Under the pieces are notes generated by a model. That model was not told the origin of the DNA, did no database searches, and saw nothing but the letters and a program-made list of their open reading frames with translations. This document shows, one piece after another, positions 16,171 through 24,155 of a stretch of DNA of 64,000 bases. The DNA comes from Actinocorallia longicatena (GTDB lineage: Bacteria > Actinomycetota > Actinomycetes > Streptosporangiales > Streptosporangiaceae). The stretch's first letter is position 1. Each line of letters starts with the position of its first letter. Position numbers and translations under genes: made by a program. The stretch lies in assembly GCF_039534125.1 (NCBI RefSeq), contig NZ_BAAAUV010000005.1, forward strand, positions 248,001 to 312,000, read 5' to 3'.

Positions 16171-17453
16171 GGGCGGGCCACGCCCTCGATGAGGTCGGCG
16201 GCGCGGGTGACGCCGTCCGCGGCCCTGATCGCCGCGCCCGCCGCCTCGAGGCGGGCGCGCAGCGCGGTGTCGCCGAGCAGCCGGTCGAGGGCACCGGCCA
16301 GGTCGCCGTCGGTGAAGCGGTAGGTGTCGAGACGGACGCCCAGGCCGAGCTCGTGGATCCGCTGGGCGTTGTCGTACTGGTCCCAGAACAGCGGCAGCAG
16401 GACCATCGGCTTGCCGAAGTGCAGAGCCTCGGTGGTGGTGTTGTTGCCGCCGTGCGTGATCACCAGGTCGACCTGCGGGATCACCTGCGTCTGCGGGACG
16501 AACTCCGCGCCCCACATGTTCGGCGCCAGCTCGATCTCGGCGTGCAGGGGGCCCTTGGAGACGATGTAGCGGTGCGGGGTCCGGCCCAGGACGTCGATGA
16601 CGCGCCGCATCAGCTCCACGTCGGCGGAGCCGAGCGAGCCGAGGGAGAAGTAGATCAGCGAGCCCTCGCCGGAGGCGATCTCCGCGGGGACGGTGAAGGC
16701 CTCGTCGGTGGCGCGGACGGAGGAGTCGAGCCGGTGCCAGGACGGCCCGAGGGGGCGTTCGGCGGTGTAGTCGGCGATCTCGGGATAGACGTAGAGGTTG
16801 AGATCGCCCTCGTGGATGAACTCCAGGTCGGGCAGCGGGCGGGCGCCCTGCTCGATCACCCAGGCGTTGAATCCGGCCCACAGCTCGCGGTGGGTGCGGT
16901 CGTACTCGGCGGTGAAGCCGTCCCAGCCGGAACGGTCGTCGATCGGGTAGCCGGAGAAGGCCGGGGGGAGGTCGCCGCCCTTGACCTCCAGGGGGTTGCA
17001 GGACACGATCCGCACGAACGGGACGCCCGCGGTGAGCAGGGCGGGGAAGGTCAGCACGTTGTCCTCGACGATCACGTCGGGACGGACCCGCTCGATGATC
17101 TCCTTCAGGCGCGGCTCGCAGTAGCGGGCGCCGGTGATCAGCTCCTCCCAGACCGGCTTGATCCAGGTGTCGAGCTGCTCGAGGGTCGGCTTGCGGAACT
17201 CCGGGGCGGTGTCGCGGATGAAGTCCTTCCAGAACTGCCCGGCGTCCTGCTCCTCCTCGGTGGGCGGGGCGAGGTCGACCAGGTCCTCCTCGAAGCCGAG
17301 CGGGGCCAGCTTGCCCTTCCACGACGCCTCGGCGGCGAACACCACGCGGTGGCCCCGGCCGCGCAGGACATGGCCGATGCCGACGCAGTTGTTGGTGGGC
17401 CCGTAGGCGCTCTCCGGCATGAAGAGGACCGTGAGCTGCTTCGGCTCGGCCAC
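16167..17453 (-). CDS. GT1/MGT-family UDP-sugar glycosyltransferase
   Basis: 428 residues of GT-B fold. The N-terminal half binds the acceptor (LTVLFMPESAYGPTNNCVGIGHVLRGRGHRVVFA). The C-terminal half has the UDP-sugar signature of macroside and UGT-type enzymes: LIYFSLGSLG, then VDLVITHGGNNTTTEALHFGKPMVLLPLFWDQYDNAQRI. GTG 17453 is chosen because AAGGAG lies six bases upstream; a TTG at 17498 would place the start inside an operator-like repeat. It is the first gene of an operon with the FAD oxidase and aldehyde dehydrogenase. A galU gene for UDP-glucose lies in the transporter operon nearby, so UDP-glucose is a plausible donor. The acceptor may be an amine; this is inference. Confidence 0.85.
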   Translation of the reverse strand: MAEPKQLTVLFMPESAYGPTNNCVGIGHVLRGRGHRVVFAAEASWKGKLAPLGFEEDLVDLAPPTEEEQDAGQFWKDFIRDTAPEFRKPTLEQLDTWIKPVWEELITGARYCEPRLKEIIERVRPDVIVEDNVLTFPALLTAGVPFVRIVSCNPLEVKGGDLPPAFSGYPIDDRSGWDGFTAEYDRTHRELWAGFNAWVIEQGARPLPDLEFIHEGDLNLYVYPEIADYTAERPLGPSWHRLDSSVRATDEAFTVPAEIASGEGSLIYFSLGSLGSADVELMRRVIDVLGRTPHRYIVSKGPLHAEIELAPNMWGAEFVPQTQVIPQVDLVITHGGNNTTTEALHFGKPMVLLPLFWDQYDNAQRIHELGLGVRLDTYRFTDGDLAGALDRLLGDTALRARLEAAGAAIRAADGVTRAADLIEGVARP

Positions 17454-17482
17454 GCTGACTCCTTGTGTGGGGGCTTGTTTTG

Positions 17483-17498
17483 TTGAAGACTGATTCAA
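17483..17498. promoter_or_regulatory. operator-like repeat TTGAA-N6-TTCAA (copy 1)
   Basis: A perfect dyad in the divergent gap between the glycosyltransferase operon and the TetR gene. On the operon strand a consensus-like -35 TTGACG (17517-17522) lies 18 bp upstream, so the repeat overlaps the expected -10. Similar repeats occur at 18230-18245 and 20209-20224. Confidence 0.6.
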
Positions 17499-17581
17499 AT
17501 AGAATCCGGGTCATCGCGTCAACACCTTGTCGGCACCGACAATGGATCCGATCCGTCCGCCCCCCATCCGAAAGAGGCGCC

Positions 17582-18229
17582 ATGACACCGCGTAAATCCC
17601 GGTCCGAGCGCCGCAGTGACCTCATCGAGGCCGCCCGCCGGGCGATGATCCAGCACGGCACCGACTCGGTGCACCTGAAGGAGATCGCCGCGGAGGCCGG
17701 CCTGACCTCGGGCGCCGTCCTCTATCACTACCCCGAGATCGGTGACCTGCTGCTGGAGGCGCACCACGCGGGGATGGAGCGCTTCTACGACCTGCGGATG
17801 AAGAAGATCGCGGGGATCGCCGACCCGGCCGAGAAGCTGATCGTGACGGTCCGCTCCGGTCTCCCCGACGGCGCCGACGACCTCGACGTCCGGCTGCTGT
17901 GCGAGCTGGGCGGCGCGGCGGGCCGTAACCGGATCTACGCCACCCTGCTGACCACGCTGTACGACCGGCAGGTCTCGATGTACCAGCTCATCCTGGAGAC
18001 GGGCGCCGCCCAGGGCGTGTTCACACTGGCCGGGGACTCCCAGACGATCTCCCGCAACCTGGTCGCCCTGGAGGACGCCTACGGCTACCGGATCGTGGCC
18101 AGGCATCCGCTGATCGGCCCGGACGAGGCGGTCGAGCTCATCCTCGACTACGCCCGCCAGTCGGTCGGCCACCCGCTGCGCGAGGAGCCCAGGCCCGTCA
18201 AGGGCAAGGGCCGTTCCCCCGCCTCCTAA
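17582..18229 (+). CDS. TetR/AcrR-family regulator of the amine/sugar locus
   Basis: 215 residues with a clean TetR DNA-binding domain: RSDLIEAARRAMIQHG, VHLKEIAAEAGLTSGAVLYHYPEIGDLLLEA. The ligand domain resembles BetI-like regulators. ATG 17582 follows AAAGAGG. It is divergent from the glycosyltransferase/FAD oxidase/aldehyde dehydrogenase operon and tail-to-tail with the kinase/SIS operon. A TGAA-N6-TTCA dyad is found in the divergent promoter and at the kinase/transporter divergent promoter, so this protein is the likely common repressor of all three units. The inducer may be the imported amine or an aldehyde intermediate. The regulator call is firm; the regulon is inference. Confidence 0.85.
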   Translation: MTPRKSRSERRSDLIEAARRAMIQHGTDSVHLKEIAAEAGLTSGAVLYHYPEIGDLLLEAHHAGMERFYDLRMKKIAGIADPAEKLIVTVRSGLPDGADDLDVRLLCELGGAAGRNRIYATLLTTLYDRQVSMYQLILETGAAQGVFTLAGDSQTISRNLVALEDAYGYRIVARHPLIGPDEAVELILDYARQSVGHPLREEPRPVKGKGRSPAS

Positions 18230-18245
18230 TTGAAGATCATTTCAG
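18230..18245. promoter_or_regulatory. operator-like repeat TTGAA-N6-TTCAG (copy 2)
   Basis: Matches the copy at 17483-17498 with one changed outer base. It exactly fills the 16 bp between the stop codons of the TetR gene and the SIS gene, an odd place for an operator because both genes end here. It may be a chance match or a small convergent terminator. Confidence 0.3.
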
Positions 18246-19190
18246 TTAATCGTTCCACCAGGCCGCCGCGACGAGCTCGGCGACGAGCGTCTCGGTGAGC
18301 AGGGCGAGATCCGGATCCTCGTCGCCGCGGTAGCGGATCGCCGCGGCGGCTCCGTCGACCTCGCCGCCCACGGTGACCACGGTCGAGCCCCGCCGGGTGA
18401 TCCACTCCATGGCCTGGGCGTCGTAGGGCGAGCCGGGGAAGAGCAGCGCCCGGTAGTCGCGGGTCTTGGTGAGGTAGACGTCGACGTGGGCCCAGTCGCC
18501 CGTCTCGCAGGCGTCGGCGGGCCTGCGCGGGCCCTCGCGGACCATGAGCGCCGACTGGTCCGCCGAGGAGATCCGCTCGAAGGGGGCGATCATGTAGACG
18601 CCGTCGGGGCCGTCGAGCAGCGGGAGGACCCGGTCGAGCCAGCGTCCCTCCAGCAGCTCGGCGCTGGCCTCCGCGGTCCGGTCGAGCAGCGCCGGAAGAT
18701 CGCGTCCGGGGCCGGTGAGCCTCTGCTCGAGGGCCAGGAGCAGGGCCGAGGTGTGCTGGAAGGTGCGGCAGGCGACCCCGCCCTCCTCGGGCCCGGCCAG
18801 CATCGGCACCACCAGGTCGGCGGCCTCGCCGACGGGGGAGTCCGGCACGTTCGTCAGCGCCACGAGGGGGGCCTTCCCGCGCAGCGGCTCCAGCGCGTCG
18901 AGGGTCTCGCGGCTGCCGCCGGTGGCCGAGACCGCGACGTACAGGGTGCCGGGCACGGGCGGGTAGGCCGGCGCCGAGGCGTACTCTGCGGCGGCGTCGA
19001 GGCCGCGGGCGCGCAGCCGGTAGGCGGCGACCCGCGCGGCGTACCGGCTGCTCCCCATGCCGAGGAACACCACCCGGCGGACGTCACGGGGGAGCTCCGC
19101 GAACGGGTCGGCGGAGCGCAGCGAGGCGGCCAGCCGGGCCAGCGCCTCGGGCTTGGCCGCCAGGTCGGCGCGGAACAGGTCGGGCTTCAT
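18246..19190 (-). CDS. SIS-domain sugar-phosphate isomerase/deglycase-like protein
   Basis: 314 residues with two SIS lobes, as in the isomerase half of GlmS and in FrlB/FraB deglycases. Lobe 1: VVFLGMGSSRYAARVAAYRL and the phosphosugar loop VSATGGSRETLDAL. Lobe 2: GVYMIAPFERISSADQSAL, then MVREGPRRPADACETGDWAHVDVYL, where the EGPRR and ETGDWAH region corresponds to the catalytic Glu/His area of the family. There is no glutaminase domain, so it does not make glucosamine-6-phosphate from glutamine. FrlB-type enzymes split a 6-phosphorylated sugar-amine into glucose-6-phosphate and the free amine. The ATG overlaps the kinase stop by four bases. A deglycase role fits the amine-catabolic context but is inference. 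Confidence 0.8.
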   Translation of the reverse strand: MKPDLFRADLAAKPEALARLAASLRSADPFAELPRDVRRVVFLGMGSSRYAARVAAYRLRARGLDAAAEYASAPAYPPVPGTLYVAVSATGGSRETLDALEPLRGKAPLVALTNVPDSPVGEAADLVVPMLAGPEEGGVACRTFQHTSALLLALEQRLTGPGRDLPALLDRTAEASAELLEGRWLDRVLPLLDGPDGVYMIAPFERISSADQSALMVREGPRRPADACETGDWAHVDVYLTKTRDYRALLFPGSPYDAQAMEWITRRGSTVVTVGGEVDGAAAAIRYRGDEDPDLALLTETLVAELVAAAWWND

Positions 19191-20218
19191 GCCCCTCCTT
19201 CGATCGGATCTTCGGTCTCATACCAGGAACGCAGGACGCCGAGCGGCGCGTACCGCCAGCGCGGCAGGAAGCGGGCGGCGTAGATCAGCTCACGGCACTC
19301 CTGCTCGACGGCGAAGGGGCGCAGCAGCCTCTCGTCGAACAGCTCCGAGCGGCCGTGCGCGGCGAGGCCGCCGGTGTAGGCGGCGAGGAAGCCGGCGCAC
19401 GCCTCCCGGGTCCAGGCGGCGGAGTCGGCCCCGCGCCCGGCGGCGACCTGCCCGACGTGCTCCAGGCTGGTGAGGAGCTGGGCGACGTCGCGGGCGGCGG
19501 GCTGGGGCGTCTCGGCGGCGGCGACGGTGGGATTGCCGTCGAAGTCGATCACGGCGTGACCGCCGCGCCACTCCAGCACCTGGCCCACGTGGAGGTCGCC
19601 GTGGATGCGCAGCACCGGCGTGGGGCCCGGCTCCGCGAGGGGGGCGAGCTCGGCCCGCATCCGTTCGGCGCGCGGCCCGGGCCAGGGGTCGAGCTCCGAC
19701 GCCTCCTCCAGCGCGGCGAGGGCCCGGGCGTGCCAGCCGGCCCCCGCCCCGGCGGAGGCCGAGACGGGCTCGGGGATCAGCGCGGACGGCGTCGCCAGCG
19801 CCGCGTGCAGGTCCGCGGCCAGCGCCCCCAGCAGCGGCCCGGCGGGCTCACCGGAGATCGCCGCCTCGGTGCACCACTCCCAGCCGTCCCTGCCGTCCGG
19901 CAGGTAGTCGGTGATCAGGGCGCTCAGCCGCCCGTCCCCGTCCAGGACCGCCGCGTAGGGGGCGGCCGTCGCGGTGAAGCCGACCGCGGCCAGATGCCCC
20001 AGCAGGTCGAGGGCCCGGTGGGGGGCCTCGGGCGGCGGGCTGAACCACTTGACCACCAGACGCTCGCCGACGATCACCGACCGGTGGGTCTGGTCGGCCG
20101 TGACGGGCCGCTCGGACAGGTCGCCGAGCTGCGGCAACGCCCGGAACCACCGGACGCCGGGCAGGCCTCCAGGCCCGTCCGCGAGACCGGCGATGAGCGC
20201 CGATGATTCTGAATCCAT
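19187..20218 (-). CDS. APH/choline-kinase-fold phosphotransferase
   Basis: 343 residues of aminoglycoside-phosphotransferase/maltokinase fold. The ATP-side strand reads SVIVGERLVVKWF, the catalytic loop is LRIHGDLHVGQVL (Brenner-type HGD) and the metal-binding motif is VIDFDGNP. The family phosphorylates hydroxyls of sugars, choline or aminoglycosides. Paired by a 4-bp overlap with a SIS protein, it most likely phosphorylates a sugar group that the SIS enzyme then isomerises or removes. An antibiotic-resistance role is unlikely here. The start at 20218 is uncertain: it lies inside the operator-like repeat at 20209-20224 and has no ribosome site, so either translation is leaderless or the true start is further in. 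Confidence 0.8.
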   Translation of the reverse strand: MDSESSALIAGLADGPGGLPGVRWFRALPQLGDLSERPVTADQTHRSVIVGERLVVKWFSPPPEAPHRALDLLGHLAAVGFTATAAPYAAVLDGDGRLSALITDYLPDGRDGWEWCTEAAISGEPAGPLLGALAADLHAALATPSALIPEPVSASAGAGAGWHARALAALEEASELDPWPGPRAERMRAELAPLAEPGPTPVLRIHGDLHVGQVLEWRGGHAVIDFDGNPTVAAAETPQPAARDVAQLLTSLEHVGQVAAGRGADSAAWTREACAGFLAAYTGGLAAHGRSELFDERLLRPFAVEQECRELIYAARFLPRWRYAPLGVLRSWYETEDPIEGGA

Positions 20219-20224
20219 ATTCAA
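20209..20224. promoter_or_regulatory. operator-like repeat CTGAA-N6-TTCAA (copy 3)
   Basis: One base from perfect TTGAA-N6-TTCAA, at the divergent junction of the kinase/SIS operon and the transporter/galU operon. A second nested repeat, AATCCAT (20212-20218) with ATGGATT (20234-20240), overlaps it. Position is ideal for controlling both operons. Confidence 0.55.
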
Positions 20225-20336
20225 ATCCGTTACATGGATTAAACCTGATCTGGGCTTTTGAGTCTTGTCCATCCTGAGTTCAGATGCAACACTCACGTCC
20301 CATCTGTTCCCCCCGACCAGAAAGGTGGTGGTCGAC

Positions 20337-21428
20337 GTGCTGCGCAGCATGCCCGCCGCGACGATCACGGTGGCGCTCGCCCTCTCCCTCGCCGCCTGCG
20401 GCGGCTCGTCCTCCGAGGGAGCCGCCCCGCCGGACACGCTCGATCCGGGCGCCGACCTGGCCAAGCAGTCCCTGACCGTCTCCAACTGGGACGGCTACAT
20501 GGCCGACGACCTGCCCGCGAAGTTCAAGGCCAAGACCGGCGCGTCCGTCACGGTCACCAAGCACGCCACGAACGAGGAGATCGTCGCCAAGCTGACCGCG
20601 GGCGGCGACAGCGGCATCGACGTCGCGTTCGTCTCCGGCCAGTACGCCCAGGCTCTCAACGAGCAGGGCCTGCTGGAGCCGATCCACGCCGACCTCGTGC
20701 CGAACCTGAAGAACCTCTACCCCGAGGCCACCGGGCTCGCTTACGACAAGGGCAACGCCTTCTCGGTGCCCTACACCTGGGGCACGACCGGCATCTGCTA
20801 CCGCGACGACCTGGTCGGCTTCACCCCCGACAGCTGGAACGACCTGCTCAGCCCGCGTCCGGAGCTGAAGAAGAAGGTCACCATGATGGCCACCGAGCGC
20901 TGGCTGGCCCTGCCCGCGCTCAAGTCGCTCGGCTTCTCGGTCAACGCCACCGACCCCGCCCAGCTCGACCAGGTCAAGGCCAAGCTGGTGGAGACGAAGA
21001 AGAGCCTGCTGGCCTTCGACGACACCACCTTCGGCGACCGGCTCAAGTCCGGCGAGGCCGCCCTGGTCGAGGCCTGGGACGGCTGGTGCCCGACCGACAC
21101 CAAGAACATCAAGTTCGTCCTGCCTAAGGAGGGCTCCGACCTCTGGGTGGACACGATGGTGGTGCTGAAGTCCTCCAAGAACAAGGAGGCCGCGCACGCG
21201 TTCGTCAACCACATGCTGGAAGCGGACGTCCAGGGCTGGGCCCCGGCGAACATCCTCTACAAGGTGCCGAACAAGCCCGCGATGGAGACCGTCGACGCCA
21301 AGCTGCTGAAGTCCTACCCGCAGCTCGACATGAGCCCGGCGGACCTGCTGAAGGGTGAGACGGCGATCGACCTCGGCGAGGCCTCGACGCTGTTCACCAC
21401 CCTGGCCAGTGAGGTCGCGGCGAGCTGA
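20337..21428 (+). CDS. PotD-like polyamine-type ABC substrate-binding lipoprotein
   Basis: 363 residues. The signal peptide ends in a lipobox, LSLAAC, with the lipid-bearing Cys at 21, so it is anchored outside the membrane. The mature part looks like PotD/PotF: SLTVSNWDGYMADDLPAKFKAKTG at the start, VPYTWGTTGICYRDD in the middle, and EAWDGWCP. GTG 20337 is chosen because AAAGGTGG lies eight bases upstream and the lipoprotein signal begins there; a longer in-frame start at 20265 would spoil the signal peptide. First gene of a five-gene operon. Ligand could be a polyamine, an amine derivative or an amino acid. Confidence 0.88.
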   Translation: MLRSMPAATITVALALSLAACGGSSSEGAAPPDTLDPGADLAKQSLTVSNWDGYMADDLPAKFKAKTGASVTVTKHATNEEIVAKLTAGGDSGIDVAFVSGQYAQALNEQGLLEPIHADLVPNLKNLYPEATGLAYDKGNAFSVPYTWGTTGICYRDDLVGFTPDSWNDLLSPRPELKKKVTMMATERWLALPALKSLGFSVNATDPAQLDQVKAKLVETKKSLLAFDDTTFGDRLKSGEAALVEAWDGWCPTDTKNIKFVLPKEGSDLWVDTMVVLKSSKNKEAAHAFVNHMLEADVQGWAPANILYKVPNKPAMETVDAKLLKSYPQLDMSPADLLKGETAIDLGEASTLFTTLASEVAAS

Positions 21429-21430
21429 CG

Positions 21431-22315
21431 ATGCGTCTGCCCACCCGAAAGGCCGCTGCGCGGGGTTCCGGGATCGAGCGGTTCGTGCTGCTCGGTCCCG
21501 GCCTGCTGTACCTGGCCGTCTTCATGGTCGTCCCGCTGGCCCTGGTGCTCGGTTACACGATCTTCCGGCGGGGCCGTTTCGGCGGCGTCGTCTACGAGGC
21601 CACCGCGGACAACTTCACCCGCGCCGCCGACCCCGTCTACATGAACGTCCTGCTGGAGTCGGTGAAGATCGCAGGGATCGCCACTGTGATCGCGCTGGCC
21701 GTCGGCTATCCGACCGCGTACGTGATCGCCCGGCTGCCGAAGCGGTGGAAGACGGTCGCGCTCGTCGCGGTCGTCCTGCCGTTCTGGACGAACTTCCTGA
21801 TCCGGGTCTACGCGTGGATCGTCCTGCTGAACTCCCAGGGCCTGGTCAACTCCGCGCTGAAGGACCTCGGCGTGATCGACGAGCCGCTGGAGCTGCTGTA
21901 CACCGATGGAGCGATCATCGCGGGCCTCGTGTACTCCTACCTGCCGCTCATGATCCTCCCGCTGTACTCGGCGATCGAGCGGCTCGACCCCCAGCTCCAG
22001 GAGGCCTCGGCCAACCTCGGCGCCCGTCCCGCCCGGACGTTCCTGTCGGTGACGCTCCCGCTGACCCTGCCGGGCGTCCTCACCGGATGCGTGTTCGTGT
22101 TCGTCCCGAGCATGGGCAACTTCATCATCCCCGAGCTGCTCGGCGGAGGCCGGACGGTCATGGTCGGCAACCTCGTCCGCGACCAGTTCCTCAAGGCGCG
22201 CGACTGGCCGTTCGGGTCGGTCCTGGCGCTGGCGCTCGTCGCCGTCCTCGTCGTCCTGCTCATGCTCCAGGCATGGGCCTCGCGCCGCTTCTCCGGGGAG
22301 GCCGACCGTGCGTAA
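21431..22315 (+). CDS. Pot-type ABC transporter permease (PotB-like)
   Basis: 294 residues with six membrane helices and a cytoplasmic ATPase-docking loop of EAA type, near DPQLQEASANLGARPARTFLSVTLPLTLPGV. It begins two bases after the binding-protein stop, so it is translated from the same message. PotB-like permeases pair with a PotC-like partner, encoded next with an 8-bp overlap. Together they form the membrane channel for the substrate delivered by the lipoprotein at 20337. Confidence 0.9.
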   Translation: MRLPTRKAAARGSGIERFVLLGPGLLYLAVFMVVPLALVLGYTIFRRGRFGGVVYEATADNFTRAADPVYMNVLLESVKIAGIATVIALAVGYPTAYVIARLPKRWKTVALVAVVLPFWTNFLIRVYAWIVLLNSQGLVNSALKDLGVIDEPLELLYTDGAIIAGLVYSYLPLMILPLYSAIERLDPQLQEASANLGARPARTFLSVTLPLTLPGVLTGCVFVFVPSMGNFIIPELLGGGRTVMVGNLVRDQFLKARDWPFGSVLALALVAVLVVLLMLQAWASRRFSGEADRA

Positions 22316-23078
22316 GAGATGGGCCTGCGGCCCGTTCTGGCTGACCTACCTGTTCCTGTACACCCCGATCGCCGTCCTCGTGCTGATGTCGTTCAACAAG
22401 GCCGACACGCCCTATTCCTGGGGCGGGTTCGGCACGTCCTGGTACGGGGAACTGGCCCGCGACGAGGCGATCCGGCAGGGCCTGGTCAACACGCTGATCG
22501 TGGCGGCGGGCTCGACCGCGCTCGCGACCGTCCTCGGCACCCTGCTGGCGGTCGGGCTGGCCCGGCACACCCGGTCGCGGGCGCTCGTCGCGCTGGCCAC
22601 CCTCCCGGCGATCCTGCCCGACCTCGTGCTCGCCATCGGCCTGCTCGCCTTCTACTCGGCGATCCAGGCCACGCTCGGGCTGCACTCGGTGCTCGCCGCG
22701 CACACCGTCTTCGGGATGGCGTTCGTGACGACCGTCGTGCGGACCCGGCTCACCCATGCCGACACCTCCCTGGAGGAGGCCTCCCGCGACCTGGGCGCCG
22801 GCCCCTTCACCACCTTCGCCCGGATCACGCTGCCGACGCTCATGCCCGGCATCGTCGCCGGGGCCCTGCTGGCGTTCACCCTGTCGATCGACGAGTTCGT
22901 GATCGCCTTCTTCACCGCGGGCCCGAAGGAGCCGACGCTCCCGATCGTCATCTACTCCATGGTCAGGTTCGGGGTCACCCCCGAGATCAACGCGCTGGCG
23001 ACCGTGCTGCTCGCGGTCAGCTTCACCGTCGTGATCGCCGCCCAGCGCCTGACCCGCCTCACCGACAGCATTGGATAG
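22308..23078 (+). CDS. Pot-type ABC transporter permease (PotC-like)
   Basis: 256 residues with six membrane helices and the EAA loop TSLEEASRDLGAGPFTTFARITLPTLMPGI, followed by the PotC-like motif AFTLSIDEFVIAFFTAGP. The GTG start overlaps the end of the PotB-like gene and has GGGGAGG in front. Second half of the transporter channel. Confidence 0.9.
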   Translation: MRKRWACGPFWLTYLFLYTPIAVLVLMSFNKADTPYSWGGFGTSWYGELARDEAIRQGLVNTLIVAAGSTALATVLGTLLAVGLARHTRSRALVALATLPAILPDLVLAIGLLAFYSAIQATLGLHSVLAAHTVFGMAFVTTVVRTRLTHADTSLEEASRDLGAGPFTTFARITLPTLMPGIVAGALLAFTLSIDEFVIAFFTAGPKEPTLPIVIYSMVRFGVTPEINALATVLLAVSFTVVIAAQRLTRLTDSIG

Positions 23079-23081
23079 GCC

Positions 23082-24155
23082 ATGAAGCCCGAACCGACCG
23101 CCGTCCCCTCCGGCGCCCCGCTGGTCGAGATCGAGGGCGTCACCCGCTCCTTCGGGGACGTCACCGCCCTGGACCGCGTCAGCCTGGAGATCCGCCAGGG
23201 GGAGTTCTTCGCGCTGCTCGGGCCGAGCGGCTGCGGCAAGACCACCCTGCTGCGGATCCTCGCCGGATTCGACCAGCCGACCTCGGGCGAGGTCCGGCTG
23301 GAGGGCCGTGACCTGCTCGCGCTGCCCGCCCACCGCAGGCCCGTCAACCTGATGTTCCAGTCCTACGCCCTGTTCCCGCACATGACCGTGGCGAAGAACA
23401 TCGCCTACGGGCTGGAGCGCGAGCGGCTGCCGCGCGAGGAGGTCAGGACCAGGGTCGCCGAGGCCCTGGAGACGATCGGGCTGAGCTCGGCGGCCGGGCG
23501 CCGCCCCCACCAGCTGTCCGGCGGGCAGCGCCAGCGGGTCGCGCTGGCCCGGGCGATCGTCAAGCGGCCCCGGCTGCTGCTCCTGGACGAGCCGCTGTCG
23601 GCTCTGGACAAGAAGGTCAGGGCCGAGATGCAGCTGGAGCTGAAGCGGCTCCAGCACGAGGCCGGGATCACCTTCGTGGTCGTGACCCACGACCAGGAGG
23701 AGGCGATGTCGCTGGCCGACCGGATCGCGGTGCTCAACGACGGGCGGGTCGAGCAGGTCGCCTCGCCGACCGCCCTGTACCAGCGGCCCGCGACGGTGTT
23801 CGTGGCGGACTTCGTCGGCTCCAACAACCTCTTCAGCGGCACCGTGCGGGGCTCGGGGGTCGAGGTGCCCGGGCTCGGCGTCGTGCCCGCCCCGGCCGCC
23901 AGCGCCGAGGGGAGCGCGGTGCGGCTCGCGGTCCGGCCCGAGAACGTGGTGCTCGGCTCGGAGGGGCCGGGCGGGACGGTCGTCGACACCGTCTTCACCG
24001 GCGGGACGTCCCGGATCGCGGTCGAGGTGCCGGGGGTGGCGCAGCCCGTCCTGGTCACGGTTCCGGGGCCGGCGTCGGTGGAACCGGGGCTCCCGGTCCG
24101 GTTCACCTGGAAGAGCGAGGACGCGGTCCTCATCGAGGAGGGGGACGCGGCGTGA
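23082..24155 (+). CDS. Pot-type ABC transporter ATPase (PotA-like)
   Basis: 357 residues. Walker A GPSGCGKTT at about 47-55, signature LSGGQRQRVALARA, Walker B LLLLDEPLSALD, switch His in VVTHDQEEAM, then a C-terminal TOBE domain (about 260-350: FVGSNNLFSGTV, RLAVRPENV). This is the usual PotA/MalK-like arrangement, driving import across the membrane. It starts four bases after the PotC-like gene, and its stop overlaps the galU start by four bases (GTGA), which couples the transporter to UDP-glucose synthesis. Confidence 0.93.
   Translation: MKPEPTAVPSGAPLVEIEGVTRSFGDVTALDRVSLEIRQGEFFALLGPSGCGKTTLLRILAGFDQPTSGEVRLEGRDLLALPAHRRPVNLMFQSYALFPHMTVAKNIAYGLERERLPREEVRTRVAEALETIGLSSAAGRRPHQLSGGQRQRVALARAIVKRPRLLLLDEPLSALDKKVRAEMQLELKRLQHEAGITFVVVTHDQEEAMSLADRIAVLNDGRVEQVASPTALYQRPATVFVADFVGSNNLFSGTVRGSGVEVPGLGVVPAPAASAEGSAVRLAVRPENVVLGSEGPGGTVVDTVFTGGTSRIAVEVPGVAQPVLVTVPGPASVEPGLPVRFTWKSEDAVLIEEGDAA

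Noticed and set aside
14809..17661. One 950-residue - strand frame that would fuse the FAD oxidase to upstream sequence
   Set aside because: The N-terminal half is an off-frame shadow of the glycosyltransferase gene; the GTG at 16170 with a GTGA overlap is the true start.
18230..18245. Third copy of the TGAA-N6-TTCA dyad taken as a firm operator
   Set aside because: It sits between two stop codons rather than at a promoter, so I kept it only as a weak candidate.
19187..20218. Aminoglycoside-resistance gene
   Set aside because: It has the APH fold, but the SIS partner, amine-transport context and lack of any resistance-specific motif favour a sugar kinase role.
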